Assembly: GCA_017848205.1 (NCBI GenBank)
Contig: JAGDDO010000298.1
Location: forward strand, 1 to 7,826
Reading direction: 5' to 3'
Source: Oscillospiraceae bacterium
GTDB taxonomy: Bacteria; Bacillota_A; Clostridia; Oscillospirales; Ruminococcaceae
DNA: 7,826 nt
In this document: positions 1-6,221 of the stretch, piece by piece
Layout of the letters: every line of letters starts with the position of its first letter
Position numbering within the stretch: the stretch's first letter is position 1
The notes under the pieces: model-generated
The model's input: the letters and a program-made list of their open reading frames with translations, nothing else
What the model was told of the DNA's origin: nothing
Databases searched by the model: none
Position numbers and translations under genes: made by a program

Positions 1-1
1 A

Positions 2-1123
2 CTTTTCTCAATGGCATTTAACATCGACTATTCAGTATGTATCATCGCCATGGCACTTCTTACTGGAGTTTACGTTATCCTCGGCGGATTTGCAGCTACA
101 GCCATCAATGACTTCGTTCAGGGCATCATCATGCTCGGCGGTATCATCGCCGTTATTCTTTTCGCACTCAACGAAAAGGGTGGTTTCTCATCAGTCCTCA
201 CACAGCTCGGCGAGATCGAAGCAGGCGTTCCGAAAAACACACTCAACTCATGCTTCGGCCCTGACCCGATCAACCTTTTCGGTGTTGTAATACTCACTTC
301 ACTCGGTACATGGGGACTTCCTCAGATGGTACACAAATTCTACGCTATCAAGAGCGAAGATGCGATCAAGAAGGGAACTATCATTTCCACTATATTCGCT
401 GTAGTCGTAGCAGGCGGTTCATACTTCCTCGGCGGTCTCGGCCGTGTTTACTGCACAGCTGACAATACAGACGGAAGCGGCAGAACATTCATCGAAAAGC
501 TCGCCAACGGAAAGCTCGACTTCGACGCTATCGTGCCAAGCCTCCTTCAGTCATGTCTCCCTGACATCATGATCGGTCTCGTTGTAGTGCTCGTTCTTTC
601 AGCTTCAATGTCAACACTTTCTTCACTCGTTCTCACATCAAGCTCAACAGTTACCATCGACCTTATCCGTCCTCTTACAAAGGGTAAAATGAACGAAAAG
701 AAGGAAGTTCTCACAATGAGAGTTTTCATCGCTGTATTCCTTCTCATTTCAGTAGTTATTGCACTTAACAAGAACGCATACATTTCAACTCTCATGTCTA
801 TCTCATGGGGAGCTCTTGCCGGTGCCTTCCTTGCACCTTTTATGTACGGACTTTACAGCAAAAAGGTTACAAGAGCAGCTGTTATCGCAAGCTTCGTTTC
901 CGGTGTAGGCATCACCGTTGTTCACATGTGCATCTTCAGCCTCGGCTTCTTCCCTGAAGCAACAAAGGCGGCAGCATCACTTAAACTCAACATGGCATCA
1001 CCTATCAACGCCGGTGCTATCGCAATGATCGCAGGTCTTATCATCGTTCCGATAGTAAGCAGCTTCACAAAGAATTCAGATCAGGCTGAACTCGACAAGG
1101 CATTCGAGTGCTACAGCAAGTGA
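2..1123 (+). CDS. Sodium:solute symporter, SSS/PutP-like (5'-partial)
   Basis: This is the C-terminal ~373 residues of a cytoplasmic-membrane transporter that uses the sodium gradient to import a small solute. The frame is open to the left edge, and the ATG at 11 is an internal Met (LFS precedes it), so the true start lies outside the window. Full-length family members are about 500 residues, so roughly the first 130 are missing. Family signatures seen are GGFAATAINDFVQGIIM near the start, a GTWGLPQMVHKFYAIKS segment matching the PutP loop after TM6, and SASMSTLSSLVLTSSSTVTIDLI around residues 200-222. In PutP the Ser/Thr residues of that last segment help bind Na+. Several further hydrophobic helices follow up to the tail. 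The substrate cannot be read from sequence; proline, pantothenate or another organic acid or amino acid are all possible. Codon use favours ATC and CTC, as in fhs, which fits good expression. A terminator follows at 1231-1271. Confidence 0.9.
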   Translation, partial: LFSMAFNIDYSVCIIAMALLTGVYVILGGFAATAINDFVQGIIMLGGIIAVILFALNEKGGFSSVLTQLGEIEAGVPKNTLNSCFGPDPINLFGVVILTSLGTWGLPQMVHKFYAIKSEDAIKKGTIISTIFAVVVAGGSYFLGGLGRVYCTADNTDGSGRTFIEKLANGKLDFDAIVPSLLQSCLPDIMIGLVVVLVLSASMSTLSSLVLTSSSTVTIDLIRPLTKGKMNEKKEVLTMRVFIAVFLLISVVIALNKNAYISTLMSISWGALAGAFLAPFMYGLYSKKVTRAAVIASFVSGVGITVVHMCIFSLGFFPEATKAAASLKLNMASPINAGAIAMIAGLIIVPIVSSFTKNSDQAELDKAFECYSK

Positions 1124-1142
1124 TCCGGAGAACCAAAAATAC

Positions 1143-1227
1143 TAAGGAAACACTGATTTACGGGTGGGAAGACTGAGAAGCTTCGCCCGTACCCCACGCT
1201 GATCTATGAATAAATCAGCGATTCCCT
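1143..1227 (+). repeat. Palindrome-ended interspersed repeat, copy 1
   Basis: This is an ~85 bp non-coding element starting 20 bases after the symporter stop. Its ends are imperfect inverted repeats: 1144-1160 against 1211-1227, 14 of 17 positions complementary by hand alignment. It matches, in reverse orientation, the element at 2497-2583. Shared blocks are GGAAACACTGATT (1146-1158), CTTCGCCC (1181-1188) and TATGAATAAATCAG (1205-1218). The terminal inverted repeats, small size and lack of a reading frame resemble a MITE or a REP-like palindromic element. No target duplication is evident. The mobile origin is inferred. Confidence 0.75.
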
Positions 1228-1230
1228 GAA

Positions 1231-1271
1231 AAAAAGATCCGTTTCGTATGAAATTACGAACGGATCTTTTT
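1231..1271 (+). terminator. Intrinsic terminator of the symporter gene
   Basis: The arms are 1231-1248 and 1255-1271, a 17-pair stem with a single bulged T and a 6-base loop (TGAAAT). The stem has an A-rich 5' foot and ends in a T-run (1267-1271). The A and T feet are symmetric, so it could also work in the other direction, although no minus-strand gene ends here. It lies just after repeat copy 1. Confidence 0.85.
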
Positions 1272-1313
1272 GTATGTAAACTTTAAGTTGCCGCACCGGA
1301 TTTTCTGCGGTGG

Positions 1314-1329
1314 TGAAAAAATTTTTTCA
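1314..1329. promoter_or_regulatory. A6T6 perfect palindrome upstream of the regulator promoter
   Basis: The 16-base perfect palindrome TGAAAAAATTTTTTCA is centred about 60 bases upstream of the predicted transcription start of the regulator gene. A-tracts of this kind are known to bend DNA or act as UP-like elements, and a palindrome this close to a promoter could equally be a protein site. The function is inferred only from position. Confidence 0.3.
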
Positions 1330-1346
1330 TGTATACCTCTGGTTTA

Positions 1347-1375
1347 TTGTTAATTTAAATGATCTGTGATATCAT
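1347..1375 (+). promoter_or_regulatory. Sigma-A type promoter of the XRE regulator
   Basis: The -35 is TTGTTA (1347-1352), followed by a 17-base spacer and the -10 TATCAT (1370-1375), which carries the TGn extension (TGA, 1367-1369). Start of transcription is expected near 1382, giving a leader of about 28 bases before the ATG at 1410. The ribosome binding site AAAGGGGA lies at 1395-1402 in this leader. Confidence 0.6.
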
Positions 1376-1409
1376 ATAAAAAGAAAAAACAAAGAAAGGG
1401 GACGGCAGC

Positions 1410-2498
1410 ATGTCTTTTGCTTCAGAACTTCAGAAAATCAGAACAGAGAATAATATATCACAGGAAGGACTGGCTGAACTGCTGGGGGTATCGCGTCAGT
1501 CGGTATCCAAGTGGGAGCGCGGAAAAGGCTATCCGGAAATTGAAAAACTGATATTTATAAGTGAACGTTTCGGCGTATCGCTCGACACACTGCTCAAAAG
1601 CAGGGATGATCATCCCAGTAGTCAGAGGCGGCCTATAAGTCTTGAAAAGGACAGTTCGGATGATCCGCACATCCGGAACGGATCGGACTCCGTAAGGATC
1701 AGCTATCCGGAAAATTCGCTCGATGAGGAGATATATCCGGAAAATAAAGTCTATGCCTCAGAGAAAAACACGGCTTTTTTCGGTAACACTGTAGTGCCGG
1801 GAAATTCCGGACTCAGAGCATATACAGACAGTTCGGGATCATCATATTCTGCCGGCGGCAGTTCCGGAGGAAAAAGGAGCTTCACAGGACAGGTGTTTGA
1901 CCGCATCCGCCGGAGAAGGAGACGCTTAAAACCATTTGCGAGGCGTTTTCTGCTTGCCCTTGTTATTCTGTCATATACAGTGGGAATTATCTGCTTTATT
2001 TTAGTTGCGAGCGGGTATTTTGACAGGACTGTCTACAAGACTGTCTATACTGAAAGTCCGATGGATGGTGTATACGACGGCGGATTTCCTGACCCGGATA
2101 TACCATATCCGGATTTAAGATATCTTTATGATGAAGCCACAGAAACAAGATATATTTTCGACAGTCTGTATTCAGATGGTATTGTACAGGATGTGCAGAG
2201 TACCGATATAAACGAATGTATAAAACTTACCGATCCTGAAACAGGAAACACATTTTACTGTGAAAACAGTTACTATTATAACAATGCAGCTGTTTCACCT
2301 GCCGGGGAAAATTCTCATGTGTACGTGATACCGTATTTTATGCTTGCAGGAGCCGTTAACGCGGAAAACCAGCATGAATATACTGCCTGTCAGGATATAA
2401 ACACTAATACATGGTACTTCGTTCCTAACATGATCTTAGAGGAATGCGAAGCGACCTTCGAAAAAGAAACCGACGCTGATGCCATTCCTGTTACTTAG
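1410..2498 (+). CDS. Membrane-anchored XRE-family HTH regulator
   Basis: This 362-residue protein has three parts. Residues ~4-62 form a Cro/C1-type helix-turn-helix (ELQKIRTENNISQEGLAELL, then SRQSVSKWERGKGYPEIEKL), a DNA-binding domain of the type common in Firmicutes. Residues ~65-160 are low-complexity and probably disordered, with two YPEN motifs (99-102, 109-112) and Ser/Gly-rich stretches. A very basic stretch (165-179, DRIRRRRRRLKPFARR) precedes one transmembrane helix at ~180-203, so the positive-inside rule puts the HTH in the cytoplasm and the last ~160 residues outside. I do not recognise that outer domain. It is Tyr/Asp-rich and has four cysteines (270, 284, 327, 346). The layout suggests a one-component signal-sensing or envelope-linked regulator (inference). 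ATA-rich codons differ from the neighbours, suggesting weak expression or different ancestry. The start is supported by AAAGGGGA seven bases upstream. Repeat copies flank the gene. Confidence 0.88.
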   Translation: MSFASELQKIRTENNISQEGLAELLGVSRQSVSKWERGKGYPEIEKLIFISERFGVSLDTLLKSRDDHPSSQRRPISLEKDSSDDPHIRNGSDSVRISYPENSLDEEIYPENKVYASEKNTAFFGNTVVPGNSGLRAYTDSSGSSYSAGGSSGGKRSFTGQVFDRIRRRRRRLKPFARRFLLALVILSYTVGIICFILVASGYFDRTVYKTVYTESPMDGVYDGGFPDPDIPYPDLRYLYDEATETRYIFDSLYSDGIVQDVQSTDINECIKLTDPETGNTFYCENSYYYNNAAVSPAGENSHVYVIPYFMLAGAVNAENQHEYTACQDINTNTWYFVPNMILEECEATFEKETDADAIPVT

Positions 2499-2583
2499 AA
2501 AGCACTGATTTATTCATAAATCTGCGTTGGGCACGGGGCGAAGTCCCGCAATCTCCCCCTGATTTAATCAGTGTTTCCCTTAA
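2497..2583 (-). repeat. Palindrome-ended interspersed repeat, copy 2 (inverted)
   Basis: This is the reverse-oriented copy of the 1143-1227 element. Matching blocks are 2566-2578 (reverse complement GGAAACACTGATT), 2536-2543 (CTTCGCCC) and 2505-2518 (TATGAATAAATCAG). The outer ends pair (CACTGATT at 2503-2510 with AATCAGTG at 2566-2573). Each end also has its own small hairpin: GATTTA-TTCA-TAAATC at 2507-2522 and CTGAT-TTA-ATCAG at 2559-2571. The left end overlaps the regulator's TAG stop codon, so the element may have supplied it. No T-run terminator follows, so its folded RNA may be the only 3' structure of that transcript. Confidence 0.75.
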
Positions 2584-2643
2584 ATTGTATTTTTATATAT
2601 AAACACGCAAATGCATTTCATAAAATATGTACATTCAGTACTG

Positions 2644-2672
2644 TTGAAACAGTGCGTTTTGTATGGTATAAT
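2644..2672 (+). promoter_or_regulatory. Strong extended -10 promoter of the fhs-tsaE-tsaB unit
   Basis: The -35 TTGAAA (2644-2649), a 17-base spacer and a perfect TATAAT (2667-2672) with TGG extension (2664-2666) form a near-consensus sigma-A promoter. Transcription should start near 2679, inside the left arm of the adjoining palindrome. The leader to the preferred ATG at 2765 is about 85 bases. Confidence 0.8.
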
Positions 2673-2722
2673 TAGTATAGTGAACGCAAACAGGTATTTA
2701 CGTTCACTATACTAATTTTTTT
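2670..2722 (+). promoter_or_regulatory. Long inverted repeat with T-run at the fhs promoter
   Basis: The arms 2670-2690 and 2697-2717 pair at 20 of 21 positions around a 6-base centre (CAGGTA), and a T-run spans 2716-2722. The left arm begins in the last three bases of the -10 hexamer. Two readings are possible: a DNA operator for a dimeric repressor, or a hairpin at the extreme 5' end of the fhs mRNA acting as stabiliser or attenuator. From a start near 2679 the RNA stem would be ~13 pairs and its T-run would sit a few bases beyond the foot, which makes it a poorer terminator than the DNA suggests. Confidence 0.65.
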
Positions 2723-2764
2723 ATTAAAGTTATCAATATTCTTAAGGTGAAAGGGAAAGAATTG

Positions 2765-4447
2765 ATGTTGACTGATATCGAAATCGCTCAGGGAGCAAAA
2801 ATGAAAAAAATCACTGATATCGCGGCCGGGATCGGTCTTGATACCGATGATATCGAACAGTACGGGCAGTACAAGGCTAAGCTTTCAGAATCTGTTTACA
2901 GGAAGTATGAAAATGCTCCTGACGGAAAACTGATACTTGTAACAGCGATCAATCCTACTCCGGCAGGCGAAGGAAAGACTACTGTAAGTGTCGGCCTTGC
3001 TCAGGCAATGGCGAAGATCGGAAAGAAAGCCATGCTCGCTCTCAGGGAGCCTTCACTCGGACCGGTGTTCGGAATAAAGGGCGGTGCTGCCGGCGGCGGA
3101 TACTCACAGGTAGTTCCTATGGAGGACATAAACCTTCATTTTACAGGTGACATGCACGCTATCACTGCTGCAAACAACCTGATCTGCGCTATGATCGATA
3201 ATCATATCCATCAGGGAAATGAACTGAGGATCGACTGCAGAAGAATAATCTTCAGACGCTGCCTCGACATGAACGACAGAGCACTCAGAAACACAGTTGT
3301 CGGACTCGGCGGAAAGATCAACGGATTCCCGCGCGAAGACGGATTCCAGATAACAGTTGCTTCTGAAGTAATGGCTATCCTCTGTCTCGCTTCTTCACTC
3401 GATGACCTTAAGAAAAGAATAGGAAACATTCTTGTTGCGTATGACCTCGACGGAAATCCGGTCTTTGCAAGACAACTTGGCGTTCAGGGGGCAGCAACTG
3501 CACTCCTTAAAGATGCGCTCAAGCCGAATCTCGTTCAGACACTTGAAAACAATCCTGTTTTCATCCACGGCGGTCCTTTCGCAAATATAGCACACGGATG
3601 CAATTCCGTACGTGCCACAAAGCTTGCACTTAAGCTCGGTGACTACTGCATAACTGAAGCAGGGTTCGGTTCCGATCTCGGCGCTGAAAAGTTCTTCGAC
3701 ATCAAGTGCCGCTTTGCCGGAATAAAGCCGTCATGCGTTGTAATGGTCGCTACTATCCGTGCTCTCAAATACAACGGCGGAGTACCTAAGACAGAACTTA
3801 CAGCCGAAAACGTTGAAGCTCTGAAAAATGGTATCGTAAACTTAAAGACTCACATTGAAAACATGAAGAAATTCGGCGTTCCTGTTGTTGTTGCCATCAA
3901 CCGCTTCCACACAGACACGGATGCTGAAATAGCTGTAATAGAAGAAACATGCCGCGAAATGAATGTTGAAGTATCTCTTACCGAGATATTTGCCAAGGGC
4001 GGCGAAGGCGGAAAGGATCTTGCTGAAAAGGTTTGCTCCACTGTCGAAAAGGCTGAAAAGAACGGCGAGATAAACTTTGCACCTATCTACGATGAAAAGC
4101 TTCCTGTCAAGGAGAAGCTTGAAATAATTGCACGCGAGATCTACCGTGCGGACGGCGTTATCTTTACCGCACAGGCTGAAAAGTCACTTAAGGAGATCGA
4201 AAAGCTCGGACTTGCAGATATTCCTGTGTGCGTAGCCAAGACACAGTATTCACTTTCCGACGATCCTTCTCTTCTCGGAAAGCCGGAAAACTTCAAGATC
4301 ACAGTCCGTGACCTTAAGGTTTCATCAGGTGCCGGATTTATCGTGGCCTACACAGGTGACATCATGACTATGCCGGGACTTCCGAAGCAGCCTGCAGCTC
4401 TTAAGATCGACTGCGACAACGACGGAAACATTACAGGACTTTTCTGA
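2765..4447 (+). CDS. fhs: Formate-tetrahydrofolate ligase
   Basis: This enzyme joins formate to tetrahydrofolate with ATP, giving 10-formyl-THF for purine and formyl-methionine synthesis and for the methyl branch of C1 metabolism. It is cytosolic. From the ATG at 2765 it is 560 residues, the family's usual size. The P-loop TPAGEGKT is at residues 65-72. It is followed by the hallmark [21 protein letters not shown] (95-115) and [19 protein letters not shown] (121-139), then NHIHQGNEL and [15 protein letters not shown]. Nothing essential appears missing. An in-frame GTG at 2747 would add six residues (MKGKEL). I prefer the ATG because homologues begin with a short xxDIEIAQ segment and because AAAGGGAAA (2750-2758) is suitably placed before it. 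tsaE begins one base after the stop, so co-transcription is likely. The cue for regulation may be the palindrome at the promoter. Confidence 0.97.
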   Translation: MLTDIEIAQGAKMKKITDIAAGIGLDTDDIEQYGQYKAKLSESVYRKYENAPDGKLILVTAINPTPAGEGKTTVSVGLAQAMAKIGKKAMLALREPSLGPVFGIKGGAAGGGYSQVVPMEDINLHFTGDMHAITAANNLICAMIDNHIHQGNELRIDCRRIIFRRCLDMNDRALRNTVVGLGGKINGFPREDGFQITVASEVMAILCLASSLDDLKKRIGNILVAYDLDGNPVFARQLGVQGAATALLKDALKPNLVQTLENNPVFIHGGPFANIAHGCNSVRATKLALKLGDYCITEAGFGSDLGAEKFFDIKCRFAGIKPSCVVMVATIRALKYNGGVPKTELTAENVEALKNGIVNLKTHIENMKKFGVPVVVAINRFHTDTDAEIAVIEETCREMNVEVSLTEIFAKGGEGGKDLAEKVCSTVEKAEKNGEINFAPIYDEKLPVKEKLEIIAREIYRADGVIFTAQAEKSLKEIEKLGLADIPVCVAKTQYSLSDDPSLLGKPENFKITVRDLKVSSGAGFIVAYTGDIMTMPGLPKQPAALKIDCDNDGNITGLF

Positions 4448-4448
4448 T

Positions 4449-4889
4449 ATGATAAAGTTTGAAACTCATTCTCCGGAGGAGACAATAGAGCTTGCTGAGA
4501 AAATAGGCGCTCTTCTCCGTCCGGGAGACATAATAGCCTTTAAGGGCGGGCTCGGTGCAGGAAAGACTACATTCACAAGAGGACTTGCCATTGGTGCAGG
4601 TCTTGACGATGAAGTTGCTTCACCTACATTTGCCCTTGTAAATGAATATCACGGACCTCTCGACATCTATCATTTTGACATGTACCGCATCGGGGGACCG
4701 GATGACCTTGAAACTACAGGATTTTTCGACTATCCGATGGAGGACAGCGTTTTCATTATCGAGTGGTCGGAAAACATCATCGATGTGCTTCCCGAAAAGC
4801 TTATTTCGATAGAGATAATACGCACCGGTGACGAGTCACGCGAAATAATCATCGATGGAGGAGATCGGTTTGCAGATATTAGGAATTGA
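4449..4889 (+). CDS. tsaE: tRNA t6A37 threonylcarbamoyladenosine biosynthesis ATPase TsaE
   Basis: TsaE is the small ATPase that works with TsaB and TsaD to complete N6-threonylcarbamoyladenosine at position 37 of ANN-decoding tRNAs. The protein is 146 residues, typical for the family. Visible motifs are the Walker A GGLGAGKTT (33-41), SPTF (58-61), NEY (65-67), the YHFDMYR segment (74-80) and IIEW (103-106), all in the expected order. Its ATG lies one base after the fhs stop. Only a weak AGGA is seen about ten bases upstream, so translation may be coupled to fhs. The last 20 bases overlap the start of tsaB. Placement behind fhs is less common than the tsaE-tsaB-rimI-tsaD arrangement; rimI and tsaD are absent here. 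Confidence 0.95.
   Translation: MIKFETHSPEETIELAEKIGALLRPGDIIAFKGGLGAGKTTFTRGLAIGAGLDDEVASPTFALVNEYHGPLDIYHFDMYRIGGPDDLETTGFFDYPMEDSVFIIEWSENIIDVLPEKLISIEIIRTGDESREIIIDGGDRFADIRN
4857..4863 (+). promoter_or_regulatory. Ribosome binding site that sets the tsaB start
   Basis: GGAGGAG lies inside the end of tsaE and six bases before an in-frame TTG at 4870. The only in-frame ATG nearby (4855) overlaps this Shine-Dalgarno itself and has no site of its own, so the TTG is the better start. Confidence 0.7.
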
Positions 4890-5550
4890 CACATCAGGTA
4901 AAAACGCTTCCGTTGCCGTACTGAATGACGGTGAGCTCAGAGCTCAGTATTTCCTGCAGACCAGAATGACTCACTCACAGGTGATACTTCCGCTGTGTGA
5001 GAAAATGCTTGCAGATCTCGGCATTGGTGCAAAGGATATCGACAGATTTGCCGTTGCTGCAGGACCGGGTTCCTACACAGGACTCAGGATCGGCATTTCG
5101 GCTGTCAAGGCTCTTGCCTTCGAACTCGGAAAGAAGTGTAACGGAATATCAACACTTGAAGCGATTGCATACAATTTTGCAGGTGCAGCCGACTGTTACG
5201 TATGTTCTGTTATGAAAGCAAGACTCGACATACTTTACTGTGCGTTTTTCAGAGTAAGCGGAAATGAAGTGTCGCGCGTCATGGAAGATACCATGATGAC
5301 AAAGGCTGAACTTTCTGAAAAACTCAAAGATTTTGACGGAAAGATAATAGCCGCAGGCGATGCGGCAGCCGATTTTGTTTCATATGCAGCCGACGAACAG
5401 ATAGCTCTCGCTCCGGCGCATCTGAGATATCAGCTTGCAGCGGGAATATGCATGAGTGCTGCGGAAAAGGAAGGCAGCGATCCTGATGAGATCGATGCAC
5501 TTTATATGCAGATAACAAAGGCTGAAAAGGATCTGCTTGAAAAAAACTGA
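4870..5550 (+). CDS. tsaB: tRNA t6A37 threonylcarbamoyladenosine biosynthesis protein TsaB
   Basis: TsaB is the inactive ASKHA-fold partner that dimerises with TsaD and, with TsaE, supports t6A37 formation on tRNA. From the TTG start it is 226 residues, beginning (M)QILGIDTSGKNASVAVL, which matches the usual TsaB N-terminus where the phosphate-1 loop DTS sits almost at the start. The family signature AAGPGSYTGLRIGISAVKAL lies at about residues 63-82. Using the ATG at 4855 would add five residues (MEEIG) encoded by the Shine-Dalgarno, which is unlikely. It overlaps tsaE by 20 bases. The usual next genes, rimI and tsaD, do not follow; a 206-base gap with a new promoter does. No T-run terminator is seen directly after it, only a bulged hairpin at 5564-5589. 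Confidence 0.93.
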   Translation: MQILGIDTSGKNASVAVLNDGELRAQYFLQTRMTHSQVILPLCEKMLADLGIGAKDIDRFAVAAGPGSYTGLRIGISAVKALAFELGKKCNGISTLEAIAYNFAGAADCYVCSVMKARLDILYCAFFRVSGNEVSRVMEDTMMTKAELSEKLKDFDGKIIAAGDAAADFVSYAADEQIALAPAHLRYQLAAGICMSAAEKEGSDPDEIDALYMQITKAEKDLLEKN

Positions 5551-5644
5551 TCTTTTATGCGGATTTACGCCGGAGCTCATTCCGGTAAAAAGGGTTATCA
5601 TGTATCTGTCACAGAAAATTCAGCAAATGATTATAAAATAGTTG

Positions 5645-5673
5645 TTGATTTTTTATAATATTAGTGTTATAAT
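5645..5673 (+). promoter_or_regulatory. Extended -10 promoter of rpiB-upp
   Basis: The -35 TTGATT (5645-5650), a 17-base spacer and a perfect TATAAT (5668-5673) with TGT extension (5665-5667) make up this promoter. Transcription would begin near 5680, giving a leader of about 77 bases. The surroundings are very AT-rich, typical of promoters in this group. Confidence 0.7.
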
Positions 5674-5691
5674 TTAATCATTATTTCCATT

Positions 5692-5725
5692 GTCCACAGT
5701 TTACGGTTTTACTGTATCTGCGGAC
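5692..5725 (+). promoter_or_regulatory. Possible hairpin in the rpiB leader
   Basis: GTCCACAG (5692-5699) and CTGCGGAC (5718-5725) pair at 7 of 8 positions, enclosing an 18-base loop. It lies in the untranslated leader, 19 bases before the GGAGGA site at 5745-5750. No known riboswitch or protein-binding leader is recognised. It may be chance. Confidence 0.25.
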
Positions 5726-5756
5726 GTATATTTTTTATGAAAACGGAGGAACTGCG

Positions 5757-6194
5757 ATGATAGCAATAGGATGCGATCATGCTGCTGTAGAACTTAAAAA
5801 CGAGATAGTGAATTTCCTTAAGGAAAAGAACATAGAAGTAACCGACTGCGGTATTAAAGCCGGAGAAAAATGTGATTATCCTGATATGGCTGAAAAAGTA
5901 TGCGGAATGATCACCTCAGGCAAGGCGGAAAAGGGAATTTTAGTGTGCGGCACAGGTATCGGAATGTCGATAGCTGCCAATAAAATAAAGGGCATTCGTG
6001 CAGCATGCTGTTCAGATCATTTCTCAGCCAAGTACACAAGACTTCACAACGACGCAAACGTACTCTGCATGGGTGCGAGGGTTATCGGACCTGGTCTTGC
6101 GCTTGAACTTGCTGATCTTTTCATAAACACTGAGTTTGAGGGCGGCCGTCACCAGAGAAGAGTCGACCTTATTACAAAACTCGAGGAAAAATAA
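5757..6194 (+). CDS. rpiB: Ribose-5-phosphate isomerase B
   Basis: RpiB interconverts ribulose-5-phosphate and ribose-5-phosphate in the cytosolic pentose phosphate pathway. Ribose-5-phosphate is the precursor of PRPP, the co-substrate of the next gene. The 145-residue length is normal. Family features are IGCDHAA (4-10, with Asp7 and His8), the catalytic Cys64 in LVCGTGIGMSIAANK with the phosphate-binding GTGIG loop, His97 in TRLHNDAN, and the HQRRVDLI tail (132-139). The ATG is well placed seven bases after GGAGGA (5745-5750). Related LacAB-type galactose-6-phosphate isomerases share the fold, but they occur as a pair and this gene stands alone, which favours RpiB. It is likely co-transcribed with upp, 78 bases downstream. 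Confidence 0.94.
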   Translation: MIAIGCDHAAVELKNEIVNFLKEKNIEVTDCGIKAGEKCDYPDMAEKVCGMITSGKAEKGILVCGTGIGMSIAANKIKGIRAACCSDHFSAKYTRLHNDANVLCMGARVIGPGLALELADLFINTEFEGGRHQRRVDLITKLEEK

Positions 6195-6221
6195 TTTCCC
6201 AAAAGGCCTTTTAAGAAGAAT

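Noticed and set aside
2670..2722. The fhs palindrome as a simple terminator for the upstream regulator
   Set aside because: Its T-run and stem could stop transcripts from the regulator, but the stem is AT-rich and overlaps the fhs promoter, so a control role seems at least as likely; I did not annotate it as a terminator.
2679..2764. Tetrahydrofolate riboswitch in the fhs leader
   Set aside because: fhs is a known target of THF riboswitches, but this leader is too short and is mostly one simple hairpin, with none of the conserved THF-aptamer sequence that I recall.
2747..2764. GTG start at 2747 for fhs
   Set aside because: It adds six residues not typical of the family, and it overlaps the AAAGGGAAA site that suits the ATG at 2765.
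5564..5589. Hairpin TTTAC-GC-CGGA/TCCG-GTAAA after tsaB as a terminator
   Set aside because: The stem has a two-base bulge and is followed by A and G residues, not a T-run, so it does not qualify as an intrinsic terminator.
5557..5658. A 33-codon plus-strand ORF (MRIYAGAHSGKK to IVVDFL) just after tsaB
   Set aside because: It has no Shine-Dalgarno, runs into the -35 and spacer of the rpiB promoter, and resembles nothing I know. It is probably chance, although it begins only six bases after the tsaB stop.
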